From CAZLGM01 sp964623625 (GTDB lineage Bacteria > Desulfobacterota > Desulfobulbia > Desulfobulbales > Desulfocapsaceae), in the NCBI GenBank assembly GCA_964623625.1, contig CAZUUJ010000012.1, positions 1 through 64,000 of the forward strand: DNA of 64,000 bases, in the 5' to 3' direction. Below the pieces are notes generated by a model. That model had not been told where the DNA came from. It ran no database searches and saw nothing but the letters and a program-made list of their open reading frames with translations. Positions within the stretch are counted from its first letter, which is position 1, and the number at the start of each line of letters is the position of its first letter. The translations under genes and the position numbers were made by a program. Shown piece by piece: positions 36,656 to 44,480 of the stretch.

Positions 36656-38536
36656 TTAATCCAGCTCAAACTCTTCCTGCCAGCTCTCATCTTTCTCCCA
36701 GTGCGGCTGTTCCTCTTTGGTAAAGAGGTAGTCGCCAACAACAAGATAGTCCATTTCCGTTCGCATAAAGCAGCGGTAGCCGTCCTCGGGTGTGCAGACG
36801 ATAGGTTCTCCACGCACATTAAAGCTGGTATTAACGACTACACCGTATCCGGTGACTTTTTTAAAGGCAGAAATCAGTTGATGATACCGCTCATTGGTTT
36901 CTTTATGAACGGTTTGGATTCTTGCTGAAAAATCCACATGGGTGATTGCCGGAATATCGGAGCGTAGCTGATAGAGCCGTTTATACATCTCGAGCTGGTG
37001 ATAGTTTTCCGGTATCTCTTTCAAACGATTTGATTTTACAGGCGCCACAAGCAGCATATAGGGAGAGGCTCCTGGCAATTCAAAATACTCCCCTGCATCC
37101 TCTCCAAGCACTGAGGGTGCAAAAGGTCTGAATCCTTCACGATATTTGATTTTCAGGTTTAATCGTTTCTGCATTTCCGGGTTTCTTGGATCACCCAGGA
37201 TAGAGCGATTTCCTAAAGCCCGCGGACCCCATTCCATCCTTCCCTGGAACCAGCCGACTACTTTACCGTCTGCCAACAACCCGGCAACCGTATCCGCCAG
37301 CTTCTGAAAATCTGTAATTTCTTGCCCCACAGCTCTGTATTTTCTGCAGAGTCGTGTCACATCACTTTTAGAGAATGAAGGACCAAGATAGCTGCCTCCC
37401 ATCTGATCACCAGTACTGGAAACAATATTTCGTTTTCCACCGTGATAGATGTGGTAAGCGGTATAGGCTCCTCCCAGAGCTCCACCGGCATCACCTGCTG
37501 CCGGTTGAATCCACATGTTTTCAAACAGTCCTTTGCGTTCCAGTTTGCCGTTGGCCACACAGTTCAACGCCACGCCGCCGGCCAGAACCAGATTCTTGCT
37601 GCCTGTCAATTCTCTGGCCGTTCCAGCCAGTTTAAAAACAATCTCTTCAGTAACGATCTGAATGGCGGCGGCCATATCCATGTATACCTGGGAAAAATCG
37701 GATTCGGCCTCTCTCTTTTCAACGCCAAAAAGATTTTGCCACATCCTGTTGTTGCACATCCGATCACCGGTGGCAAACTCGAAATAGTCCATATTTAACA
37801 GGATAGAGCCATCATGGCGAATATCAACGATATTCTCTATTATCAGGTCAATGAATCTGGCTACCTGCTCACTCTTCTGGATTCCATAGGGCGCCAACCC
37901 CATGAGTTTATATTCCCCACTATTGACCCTGAATCCCAAGTAGTAAGTAAAGGCGGAGTAGAGAAGACCAACCGAGTGTGGAAAAGGGAGTTCTCGCAGT
38001 ATTTTAATATCATTCCCGTGACCGGAACAAATGGTCGTTGTTGCCCATTCACCCACACCGTCAATAGTCAAGATAGCCGCGTCTTCGAACGGTGACGGAT
38101 AGAAGGCGCTTGCCGCATGGGAAAGATGATGCTCGGGAAAAAGCAGCTTGGGCCGGCTGGTAATCGAATCGCCTTCTATTTCTTCCAGCTCTTCCCAAAG
38201 CAGTTTTTTCATAAACAGTTTTTCTTTCACCCAGACCGGCATGGCCTGCTGAAAACTTTTCAGGCCTCGGGGAACAAATGCGTGATATGTTTCCAGCAAC
38301 CGTTCAAACTTCAGCAGCGGTTTATCATAAAAAACAATTGAATTAAGCCCCGATATTTTGAGACCGGCCTCGGATAAAACATATTCAATTGCATTCGTAG
38401 GAAAAGACGGATCATGTTTCTTTCTGGTAAACCTCTCTTCCTGGGCAGCGGCAACAATCTCACCGTCCTGAAGAAGGACAGCGCCACTGTCATGGTAATA
38501 GGCTGAAATACCCAACACAGATATTGGACTGCTCAT
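36656..38536 (-). CDS. Carbamoyltransferase 3 (NodU/SxtI-like)
   Basis: The 626-residue protein begins at ATG 38536, preceded by GGAAGGACGG; a longer frame from 38602 would overlap the small gene upstream and is unlikely. It has VLGISAYYHDSGAVLLQDGE, AAAQEERFTRKKHDPSFP, EHHLSHAASAFYPSP with the metal-ligand histidines, and LTIDGVGEWATTTI. The C-terminal domain carries FQGRMEWGPRALGNRSILGD, RPFAPSVLGEDAGEYF, THVDFSARIQTVHKETN and VVNTSFNVRGEPIV. It is the longest of the three paralogues. Gene order with DUF5989 and an SxtJ-like gene recalls sxtI-sxtJ-sxtK of saxitoxin clusters, where SxtI is the O-carbamoyltransferase. Confidence 0.93.
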   Translation of the reverse strand: MSSPISVLGISAYYHDSGAVLLQDGEIVAAAQEERFTRKKHDPSFPTNAIEYVLSEAGLKISGLNSIVFYDKPLLKFERLLETYHAFVPRGLKSFQQAMPVWVKEKLFMKKLLWEELEEIEGDSITSRPKLLFPEHHLSHAASAFYPSPFEDAAILTIDGVGEWATTTICSGHGNDIKILRELPFPHSVGLLYSAFTYYLGFRVNSGEYKLMGLAPYGIQKSEQVARFIDLIIENIVDIRHDGSILLNMDYFEFATGDRMCNNRMWQNLFGVEKREAESDFSQVYMDMAAAIQIVTEEIVFKLAGTARELTGSKNLVLAGGVALNCVANGKLERKGLFENMWIQPAAGDAGGALGGAYTAYHIYHGGKRNIVSSTGDQMGGSYLGPSFSKSDVTRLCRKYRAVGQEITDFQKLADTVAGLLADGKVVGWFQGRMEWGPRALGNRSILGDPRNPEMQKRLNLKIKYREGFRPFAPSVLGEDAGEYFELPGASPYMLLVAPVKSNRLKEIPENYHQLEMYKRLYQLRSDIPAITHVDFSARIQTVHKETNERYHQLISAFKKVTGYGVVVNTSFNVRGEPIVCTPEDGYRCFMRTEMDYLVVGDYLFTKEEQPHWEKDESWQEEFELD

Positions 38537-38549
38537 CCGTCCTTCCTTG

Positions 38550-38699
38550 CTAAAAAAGTGTATAAACAAACGGCGCGATCGCCGAACCACTTGTAAAGAC
38601 AATTAACACGCCAAAAAGTAGCAAAGTAATAATGGCGGGTAAAAGCCAGAATTTCTTTCGTACCCGCAAAAAAGCCCACAAATCTTTTAAGAACTCCAT
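38550..38699 (-). CDS. DUF5989 small membrane protein (SxtK-like)
   Basis: A 49-residue frame runs from ATG 38699 to TAG 38550. It starts MEFLKDLWAFLRVRKKFWLL, followed by one hydrophobic helix (PAIITLLLFGVLIVF) and a TSGSAIAPFVYTLF tail. This is the layout of DUF5989 proteins, which nearly always sit next to a NodU-type carbamoyltransferase and an SxtJ-like gene, as here. A positively charged N-terminus and a single helix suggest an inner-membrane protein with a short outer tail. Function is unknown; it may anchor or present the carbamoyltransferase. It ends 13 nt before carbamoyltransferase 3. Confidence 0.85.
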   Translation of the reverse strand: MEFLKDLWAFLRVRKKFWLLPAIITLLLFGVLIVFTSGSAIAPFVYTLF

Positions 38700-38847
38700 A
38701 TGAACCTCTACAGCTGTTAATAATATTTCAAACCTTTCATTCTTTACGAAAAAAATACTACAAGGTACTTACCTGCTATGGCTATCACGTAGAGAATAGG
38801 AAAACATCTTCCTTTTACGTTTCTAAACTTTATGGAATATGTGGCAA

Positions 38848-39234
38848 TCAGAAAGGCTTTTCAAGATTCTCTGGCCCAATATCATCCGATGAACGATCAA
38901 TAAAAACCGATTCCTGGCTTGATTTCCATTCTTTCAGCCGCATTGAGTCTTTGCCGGTTAATTTCATCAACAGGCCAATTGGTGTGACAACACCAAAAAA
39001 AACGACGGCCAGTATTATTTTCGACACGATTCCACCCAGAAAATGGGAAAAACTAAACCATCCCTTTGCCGGAATCGCAAAGACTCTTGGTATGGTCATT
39101 GTTAGAACCAGAACTGGGATTGCCACCTGCCAATACAGTGGTTTTGAAGTGAACCAGGAAACAAGAAGCAAAATGAGGATCAACGCCAACCCGGTATCTT
39201 TACACTGATTGTTTGTAATTTTTTTTGTCTCCAT
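38848..39234 (-). CDS. SxtJ family membrane protein
   Basis: The 128-residue protein has three or four hydrophobic segments (LALILILLLVSWFT, WQVAIPVLVLTMTIP and IVSKIILAVVFFGVVTPIG). They are followed by MKLTGKDSMRLKEWKSSQES and a short acidic tail. The KLTGKDxMxL segment marks the SxtJ family. Members occur beside carbamoyltransferases, often with DUF5989, in saxitoxin and many unrelated surface-glycan loci; no activity has been shown for them. It lies 148 nt before DUF5989 and 9 nt after the UDP-xylose synthase-like gene, in the same direction. Confidence 0.82.
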   Translation of the reverse strand: METKKITNNQCKDTGLALILILLLVSWFTSKPLYWQVAIPVLVLTMTIPRVFAIPAKGWFSFSHFLGGIVSKIILAVVFFGVVTPIGLLMKLTGKDSMRLKEWKSSQESVFIDRSSDDIGPENLEKPF

Positions 39235-39243
39235 ATCTGCAAC

Positions 39244-40194
39244 TCAACCTAAGATCGACTGGAAATAGGGTATTGTCCGCTCCAGCCCCTCTTGTAGATT
39301 AATTTTTGGCTGCCAGCCCAGCTTCTCTTTTGCCAGAGTGATATCCGGCTGCCTCTGAGTCGGGTCATCAGACGGCAGAGGCTCATAGACAAGTTTTGAA
39401 TTAGACCCAGTCAATTCGATAACCTTCTGGGCGAGTTCTTTAATGGTGAATTCTCCCGGATTCCCAGTATTCACTGGTCCGGTAAAATCATCGTCAGTTG
39501 CCATTAGACGAATAAATGCTTCAATCAGGTCATCAACATAACAAAAAGACCGGCTCTGAGAACCGTCACCATAAATAGTAATCGGCTTATTCTGCAGGGC
39601 CTGAACAATAAAGTTGGAAACAACCCGGCCGTCGTTAGGATGCATACGTGGTCCGTAAGTATTAAAAATCCGGGCAACTTTTATCTTCAAGTTGTGTTGA
39701 CGGCGATAATCGAAAAACAGGGTTTCGGCACACCGCTTTCCCTCGTCGTAACAAGACCTGAATCCGGTGGGATTCACATATCCCCAGTATGACTCCGGCT
39801 GAGGATGTACTTGCGGGTCACCATACACCTCGCTGGTCGATGCCTGAAAGATCTTGGCTCCAACCCGCTTTGCCAGGCCCAGCATGTTGATTGCTCCATG
39901 GACGCTGGTTTTGGTAGTCTGGACAGGATCGTGCTGATAATGAATGGGAGATGCCGGACAGGCTAAATTGTAAATTTCGTCCACTTCCACATATAAAGGA
40001 AATGTCACATCATGACGAAGCGTCTCAAAATGGGGGTTAGACAGCAGATCAAGGACGTTGTCTTTTGAACCGGTGAAATAATTATCGACACAGAGGACGT
40101 CGTGACCGTCATTCAGTAATCGCTCACACAGATGAGACCCGAGAAAGCCGGCTCCGCCTGTAACCAGTACCCGTTTTCTTGTTTGTGGTTTCAT
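39244..40194 (-). CDS. UDP-glucuronate decarboxylase (UDP-xylose synthase) family SDR
   Basis: From ATG 40194 (AGGAA five bases before) the protein has 316 residues; an upstream TTG at 40233 gives 13 more but no better site. It opens VLVTGGAGFLGSHLCERLL. It has NLACPASPIHYQHDPVQTTK, a Thr-Ser-Glu triad in QASTSEVYGDP, YDEGKRCAE with the Tyr-Lys pair, and RIFNTYGPRMHPNDGRVVSN. This order, above all NLACPASPxHYQxxP and YDEGKR, defines UDP-xylose synthases that decarboxylate UDP-glucuronate. Its substrate would be made by ugd at 57673. It follows gmd by 53 nt. Confidence 0.88.
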   Translation of the reverse strand: MKPQTRKRVLVTGGAGFLGSHLCERLLNDGHDVLCVDNYFTGSKDNVLDLLSNPHFETLRHDVTFPLYVEVDEIYNLACPASPIHYQHDPVQTTKTSVHGAINMLGLAKRVGAKIFQASTSEVYGDPQVHPQPESYWGYVNPTGFRSCYDEGKRCAETLFFDYRRQHNLKIKVARIFNTYGPRMHPNDGRVVSNFIVQALQNKPITIYGDGSQSRSFCYVDDLIEAFIRLMATDDDFTGPVNTGNPGEFTIKELAQKVIELTGSNSKLVYEPLPSDDPTQRQPDITLAKEKLGWQPKINLQEGLERTIPYFQSILG

Positions 40195-40247
40195 TGAATT
40201 CCTGCTTGAATTTTCCGTTGCTATAGGCAGCAATGTTTATTCACTGT

Positions 40248-41369
40248 TTACTCGTGATATCTAAAAGTTTGAAAGCCCTCGTTGAGGCAGAGCGAGTCTT
40301 TTTTGGCATCTTCCAGATCGGAGAGTACCATTTCTTTTACCAACGCGGCAAAACTTGTTTGTGGCTGCCAGCCCAATTTTTTTTTCGCTTTAGTTGCATC
40401 ACCCAACAACGTTTCAACTTCAGTCGGTCGAAAGTAGCTCGGATCGATCTTAACAATGGTTGAACCCTTTACCAAGCCGGATTCAGTTATTTCGGCGTTG
40501 ACCGATTCCACAATACCAACTTCTTCAACTCCTGAACCCTGCCATCGCAGGACAATACCAAGCTCCGCTGCGGCCCTGTTGACAAAATCCCTGACCGAAT
40601 GCTGCTCACCGGTTGCAATAACAAAATCTTCGGGTTTATCCTGTTGCAGCATAAGCCACTGCATCTCCACATAATCCCTGGCGTGCCCCCAGTCTCTTTT
40701 GGCATCGAGATTGCCAAGATAAACACAGTCCTGTAAACCGAAAGAAATACGGGTCAATGCCCTGGTAATTTTTCTGGTGACAAATGTTTCACCTCGTAGA
40801 GGCGATTCATGGTTGAACAGAATACCGTTGCAGGCGAAAATATTATATGCCTCCCGGTAATTAACTACTATCCAGTACGAATACAGTTTAGCAGCCCCAT
40901 AGGGAGAACGAGGATAAAATGGAGTAGTTTCGGTCTGTGGAATTTCCTGTACTTTACCGTATAATTCGGAGGTCGAAGCCTGATAGAATTTTGTTTTCTT
41001 ATCTAGCCCAAGTATCCTGATCGCCTCAAGAAGTCTCAAGGTTCCCAGGGCATCAGAGTTGGCAGTATATTCAGGTTCTTCAAAGGAGACGGCAACATGG
41101 GACTGGGCGGCCAGATTATAGATCTCATCCGGCTGCACCTTTTCTATGATATGAATCAGGCTCGATGAGTCGGTCAAATCGCCATGGTGAAGGATAAAGT
41201 TTCTTCGCTCTTCGTGGGGATCCTGATAGAGATGATCTATGCGGGCCGTATTGAACAGTGAAGATCGCCGCTTTACTCCGTGAACCTCATAGCCTTTATC
41301 CAGTAGAAATTCGGCCAGATAGGCCCCATCCTGACCGGTAATACCGGTGATAAGCGCTTTTTTATTCAT
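40248..41369 (-). CDS. gmd: GDP-mannose 4,6-dehydratase
   Basis: The 373-residue protein is full length. It has ALITGITGQDGAYLAEFLL at the start, then VHGVKRRSSLFNTARIDH with the Arg residues that bind NADP phosphate. YNLAAQSHVAVSFEEPEYT, ASTSELYGKVQEIPQ (Thr, Ser and Glu of the active site), SPYGAAKLYSYW (Tyr and Lys) and NHESPLRGETFVTRKI follow. It dehydrates GDP-mannose to GDP-4-keto-6-deoxymannose, the substrate of fcl at 1639. It is the first gene of the long leftward unit, with a candidate promoter at 41473-41501 and a leader hairpin at 41398-41427. Confidence 0.96.
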   Translation of the reverse strand: MNKKALITGITGQDGAYLAEFLLDKGYEVHGVKRRSSLFNTARIDHLYQDPHEERRNFILHHGDLTDSSSLIHIIEKVQPDEIYNLAAQSHVAVSFEEPEYTANSDALGTLRLLEAIRILGLDKKTKFYQASTSELYGKVQEIPQTETTPFYPRSPYGAAKLYSYWIVVNYREAYNIFACNGILFNHESPLRGETFVTRKITRALTRISFGLQDCVYLGNLDAKRDWGHARDYVEMQWLMLQQDKPEDFVIATGEQHSVRDFVNRAAAELGIVLRWQGSGVEEVGIVESVNAEITESGLVKGSTIVKIDPSYFRPTEVETLLGDATKAKKKLGWQPQTSFAALVKEMVLSDLEDAKKDSLCLNEGFQTFRYHE

Positions 41370-41397
41370 TCTTTTACCCAGGCTAAACAGAAAGTTT

Positions 41398-41427
41398 GCC
41401 GCACAATGAACAGACCATCGTGCGGCA
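41398..41427 (-). other. Hairpin in the gmd leader or end of leuA
   Basis: A perfect 8-bp stem (TGCCGCAC 41398-41405, GTGCGGCA 41420-41427) has a 14-nt loop. Read leftward it lies 28 nt before the gmd start and is followed by AACTTTCTG, not a long T run. It may end leuA transcription or act in the leader of the sugar operon. Confidence 0.5.
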
Positions 41428-41472
41428 GACAGTTTCCGGTTGTTTATACCCTCCTATTCATAATTCTTCCAT

Positions 41473-41501
41473 ATAATACTTCTCCACTACATGGAATTCA
41501 A
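41473..41501 (-). promoter_or_regulatory. Candidate sigma-70 promoter for the sugar operon
   Basis: On the minus strand, TTGAAT (41496-41501) is followed after 17 bases by TATTAT (41473-41478). Start of transcription would be near 41466, about 97 nt before the gmd ATG. Confidence 0.5.
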
Positions 41502-41523
41502 ACGAATAGAAAGAGAAAGGCTG

Positions 41524-43221
41524 TCATTCTCTCTGTTCTTTTCCGGCAGCCCTGTTTAAACAGGAAAGAACCGCCCTGATCGAGGCGACAATAATATCAG
41601 TATCGATCCCGGCGCCCCACAACCTTCGGCCACCCTCAAACTCCAACTCTATATAGGCAACCGCCTTGGAGGAAGAACCGGTATTTAATGCATGCTCGTG
41701 ATAATTGCACAGCTTGAAACTGTCGGTGACCTGTCGCTGTAAAGCCGAACAGAAGGCATTCAGCGGTCCGTTGCCGGATCCGCTGATTGACACCTGTTCT
41801 TCACCATTTTTTACAATAGCTTCAATCTGAGCTGAAGATGCATTTTCAACGGGATCAATCCGTCGTTTTGTCACTTCAAGATCGACCAATTCATACGGAG
41901 CATGAACGGTCAGATAGTTGTCCTGAAAAAGCTGTTTGATCTCTTCAGACTTCAGTTCACGGCCCCTTGTGTCTGTAACCTTCTGGACTGCCATACCGAA
42001 TTCCGGATGCATCTTTTTCGGCAGTTTATAACCGAATTCCTCTTCCATAATATAGGCAACACCACCTTTTCCCGATTGAGAGTTGATACGGATAATCGAT
42101 TCATAGGTACGGCCCACATCGGTGGGATCTATAGGCAAATAGGGCACTTCCCATATTCCGCTTTTAGAAGACCTGTGCATTCCCATACCCTTATTGATGG
42201 CATCCTGGTGAGAGCCGGAAAAAGCCGTATACACAAGTTCTCCGGCATATGGATGACGGGCATGAACTTCAAGTTTCGTCACCCGTTCATAGACCTCAAT
42301 CAACCGGTTCATATCATCTATATCCAGTTTGGGATCGATACCTTGAGTGAACAAATTTAAAGCCAGGGTAACAATATCCACATTACCCGTTCGCTCACCA
42401 TTGCCAAACAATGTTCCCTCAACACGTTCACCGCCTGCCAGCATGGCCAACTCTGTTGCCGCAACAGCACAACCTCTGTCATTATGGGCATGGAGGCTGA
42501 TGATGGCACAATCCCGGTTCTTCATATTGTTGCAGAACCATTCAATCTGATCGGCATAAATGTTGGCTGTCGACATCTCAACCGTTGCCGGCAGGTTAAT
42601 GATCACCCGGTTGTCCGGAGTCGGCTCCCATATCTCCATCACAGCCTCACAGATCTCGAGCGCGTAATCCATCTCGGTGCCGGTAAAACTCTCGGGAGAA
42701 TATTCGTATCTGAACCTGATCTCAGGGTATTTTGCCGCTTCCTGTTTTATCAGCTCGGCCCCCTGTACAGCAAGATCGATAATCTCCTTTTTCGACATCT
42801 TGAAAACGGCCCTTCTCTGCAAGGTGGAGGTAGAGTTATACATATGAACGACCGCCTCCTTAACACCCTTTAACGCATCAAAGGTCTTCTCAATAAGATG
42901 ATCCCGTGCCTGGGTTAAAACCTGAATCAACACATCATCAGGAATCAAGTCTTTTTCGATCAGTGTCCGTGTAAACTCATGCTCGACTTGGGAAGCTGAA
43001 GGAAAACCAACTTCAATTTCCTTAAAACCAATGTCGGTGAGCAGTTTGAACATCTCAAGCTTTTTTCCCAGGCTCATCGGTTGAACGAGCGCCTGGTTAC
43101 CATCGCGCAGATCGACACTACACCAGGTTGGTGGTGTGGTCATTGTTTTGTCGGGCCATGTACGGCCATCCAGCTTGACTGTCGAGTACGGTCTGTACTT
43201 TTTGACTGCTTCCGGTTTCAT
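41524..43221 (-). CDS. leuA: 2-isopropylmalate synthase
   Basis: The 565-residue protein is of the long LeuA type used with a C-terminal regulatory domain. It begins KPEAVKKYRPYSTVKLDGR. It has WCSVDLRDGNQALVQPM with the first metal ligands, FKEIEVGFPSASQVEHEF, LHAHNDRGCAVAATELAM with the His-x-His metal pair, GGERVEGTLFGNGERTGNVD, and a C-terminal domain with GSGNGPLNAFCSAL. It condenses acetyl-CoA with 2-ketoisovalerate, the first step of leucine synthesis. AGGAG lies ahead of the ATG. A leader peptide and attenuator at 43308-43452 sit upstream, and the gene diverges from ilvN. Confidence 0.96.
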   Translation of the reverse strand: MKPEAVKKYRPYSTVKLDGRTWPDKTMTTPPTWCSVDLRDGNQALVQPMSLGKKLEMFKLLTDIGFKEIEVGFPSASQVEHEFTRTLIEKDLIPDDVLIQVLTQARDHLIEKTFDALKGVKEAVVHMYNSTSTLQRRAVFKMSKKEIIDLAVQGAELIKQEAAKYPEIRFRYEYSPESFTGTEMDYALEICEAVMEIWEPTPDNRVIINLPATVEMSTANIYADQIEWFCNNMKNRDCAIISLHAHNDRGCAVAATELAMLAGGERVEGTLFGNGERTGNVDIVTLALNLFTQGIDPKLDIDDMNRLIEVYERVTKLEVHARHPYAGELVYTAFSGSHQDAINKGMGMHRSSKSGIWEVPYLPIDPTDVGRTYESIIRINSQSGKGGVAYIMEEEFGYKLPKKMHPEFGMAVQKVTDTRGRELKSEEIKQLFQDNYLTVHAPYELVDLEVTKRRIDPVENASSAQIEAIVKNGEEQVSISGSGNGPLNAFCSALQRQVTDSFKLCNYHEHALNTGSSSKAVAYIELEFEGGRRLWGAGIDTDIIVASIRAVLSCLNRAAGKEQRE

Positions 43222-43307
43222 TGCTTTATCTCCTGTGAAATCGGTCTGTTTGGTACCATGCTTAACTATAGGATTGTAACAAATGGTATTGTTATCCAGG
43301 TAATGGA

Positions 43308-43342
43308 CAAAAAAAAAGGGCCACGGTTTCCAACCGCAGCCC
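43308..43342 (-). terminator. Attenuator terminator ahead of leuA
   Basis: Read leftward, GGGCTGCGGTT-gga-AACCGTGGCCC forms a stem (43318-43342), followed by nine T (43317-43309). It begins 24 nt after the stop of the leader peptide and ends about 90 nt before leuA, as in amino-acid operon attenuators. Confidence 0.8.
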
Positions 43343-43365
43343 TTCTTAATTTATGGAAAAAGAAG

Positions 43366-43452
43366 TTACAACACTCCCACTCCAGCCACGGTCGGCACAG
43401 GCAAATCCTCCAATAGTTGTAGAGCCAGGTTTATAGCGTGTCGCTGCTTCAT
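43366..43452 (-). CDS. leuL: leu leader peptide (attenuation)
   Basis: A 28-residue frame runs from ATG 43452 to TAA 43366: MKQRHAINLALQLL, then EDLPVPTVAGVGVL. It holds six Leu codons (CTG, CTA, CTA and three TTG) and four Val codons (all GTG). It lies between a good promoter (43498-43526) and a strong terminator (43308-43342), ahead of leuA. Ribosome stalling at the Leu or Val codons when charged tRNA is low would let transcription pass the terminator. No clear Shine-Dalgarno is seen. It is too short and too biased to be a working protein. Confidence 0.78.
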   Translation of the reverse strand: MKQRHAINLALQLLEDLPVPTVAGVGVL

Positions 43453-43497
43453 TTTATGTTATGTAGTTTTTTAAGATACTTTTTTATTTGTTCGATA

Positions 43498-43526
43498 GGA
43501 TAATCATGAATAGCGGAATCTGTCAA
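43498..43526 (-). promoter_or_regulatory. Promoter of the leu leader/leuA
   Basis: On the minus strand TTGACA (43521-43526) is followed after 17 bases by TTATCC (43498-43503). The start of transcription would lie near 43490, about 40 nt before the leader peptide ATG. Confidence 0.65.
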
Positions 43527-43621
43527 GCCTGTTTTATCACACAACAACAGAAATTGGCTGTGACAGTAGGATGGACGGACGACACACGTTGTATATCCAC
43601 CTACAATTCACAATTGAATTA

Positions 43622-43650
43622 TTGACAAGTTTTTCTGCCTTCACTATATA
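43622..43650 (+). promoter_or_regulatory. Promoter of ilvN
   Basis: TTGACA (43622-43627), a 17-base spacer and TATATA (43645-43650) fit a strong sigma-70 promoter. It points at ilvN (43838) and leaves a leader of about 180 nt, in which no leader peptide or terminator was made out. Confidence 0.6.
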
Positions 43651-43837
43651 TTCAAATTTTATTATGATAATAATCAGTCAGGCCGATCCCTCTGTTACTA
43701 CTAAACTGTTTGGCATTCCAGGAATGTGAATAACTTAAGGAGTAGACGGTCGTGATTCAGTAAATCCAGGCCTTTGCCGTTTTTTTCACAATCGGCATCC
43801 AGCCTTTGGAATAACAACGTATACAACAGGGAAACAG

Positions 43838-44320
43838 ATGAAACACACAATTTCCGTTCTTGTTCAAAATAAGCCGGGAGTCCTTTCAAGAGTAACAGGT
43901 CTTTTCAGTGGCCGAGGATTTAATATTGAGAGTCTCTGCGTTGCGGAAACAATGGAAAAGGGCATCTCATGCCTCACCTTGGTCACCCGGGGAGAAGACC
44001 AGATCATTGAGCAGATTACCAAACAACTTCACAAACTCATCGATGTTATCAAAGTTACAGACATCGGCGGGAAGGAATATGTTGAGAGAGAAATGATCCT
44101 CATCCGTGTTAAAGCTGAAGCACAGACTCGAGCCGAAGTTCTACGGGTCATCGATATCTTTCGGGGAAAAGTTGTTGACGTGAGTCCTAAATCCTATGCT
44201 GTTGAACTGACAGGGCCGCAATCCAAGATTAAGGCGGTCATTGACATCTTGCGCCCTATCGGTATCAAGGAGATTGTCCGCACCGGTACTATTGCCATGG
44301 CCCGGGCAAAAAAATTCTAG
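43838..44320 (+). CDS. ilvN: Acetolactate synthase small (regulatory) subunit
   Basis: The 160-residue protein has an N-terminal ACT domain: ISVLVQNKPGVLSRVTGLFS, GFNIESLCVAETMEKGISCL, and LIDVIKVTDIGGKEYVEREM. A C-terminal domain follows (VKAEAQTRAEVLRVIDIFRG, VVDVSPKSYAVELTG), as in IlvN/IlvH. It would bind valine and control the catalytic subunit IlvB in branched-chain amino-acid synthesis. No ilvB gene is in the window, unusual because the two are normally adjacent. The sequence between the promoter at 43622 and the start codon holds no catalytic-subunit fragment. Confidence 0.94.
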   Translation: MKHTISVLVQNKPGVLSRVTGLFSGRGFNIESLCVAETMEKGISCLTLVTRGEDQIIEQITKQLHKLIDVIKVTDIGGKEYVEREMILIRVKAEAQTRAEVLRVIDIFRGKVVDVSPKSYAVELTGPQSKIKAVIDILRPIGIKEIVRTGTIAMARAKKF

Positions 44321-44380
44321 AACATCTTTTAAGAACAATCCAATAACAACCCAATAACGACCGAAATATTATAATTATAG

Positions 44381-44417
44381 AGAAGCAGAGTGATGTTTTT
44401 TATCACACTCTGCTTCT
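44381..44417 (+). terminator. Hairpin after ilvN
   Basis: AGAAGCAGAGTG (44381-44392) pairs perfectly with 44406-44417 around a T-rich 13-nt loop. No long T tract follows, so it is either a weak terminator or an RNA-stabilising hairpin between ilvN and psd. Confidence 0.5.
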
Positions 44418-44480
44418 TCAATATAGACCGGATAAAGAAAGCCGCATGCAACAATATTTCAAGAATGCTTACCAGAATAG

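Noticed and set aside
38537..38602. Longer N-terminus for carbamoyltransferase 3
   Set aside because: It would overlap most of the way into the DUF5989 gene, and a good ribosome site stands before the ATG at 38536 where the conserved core begins.
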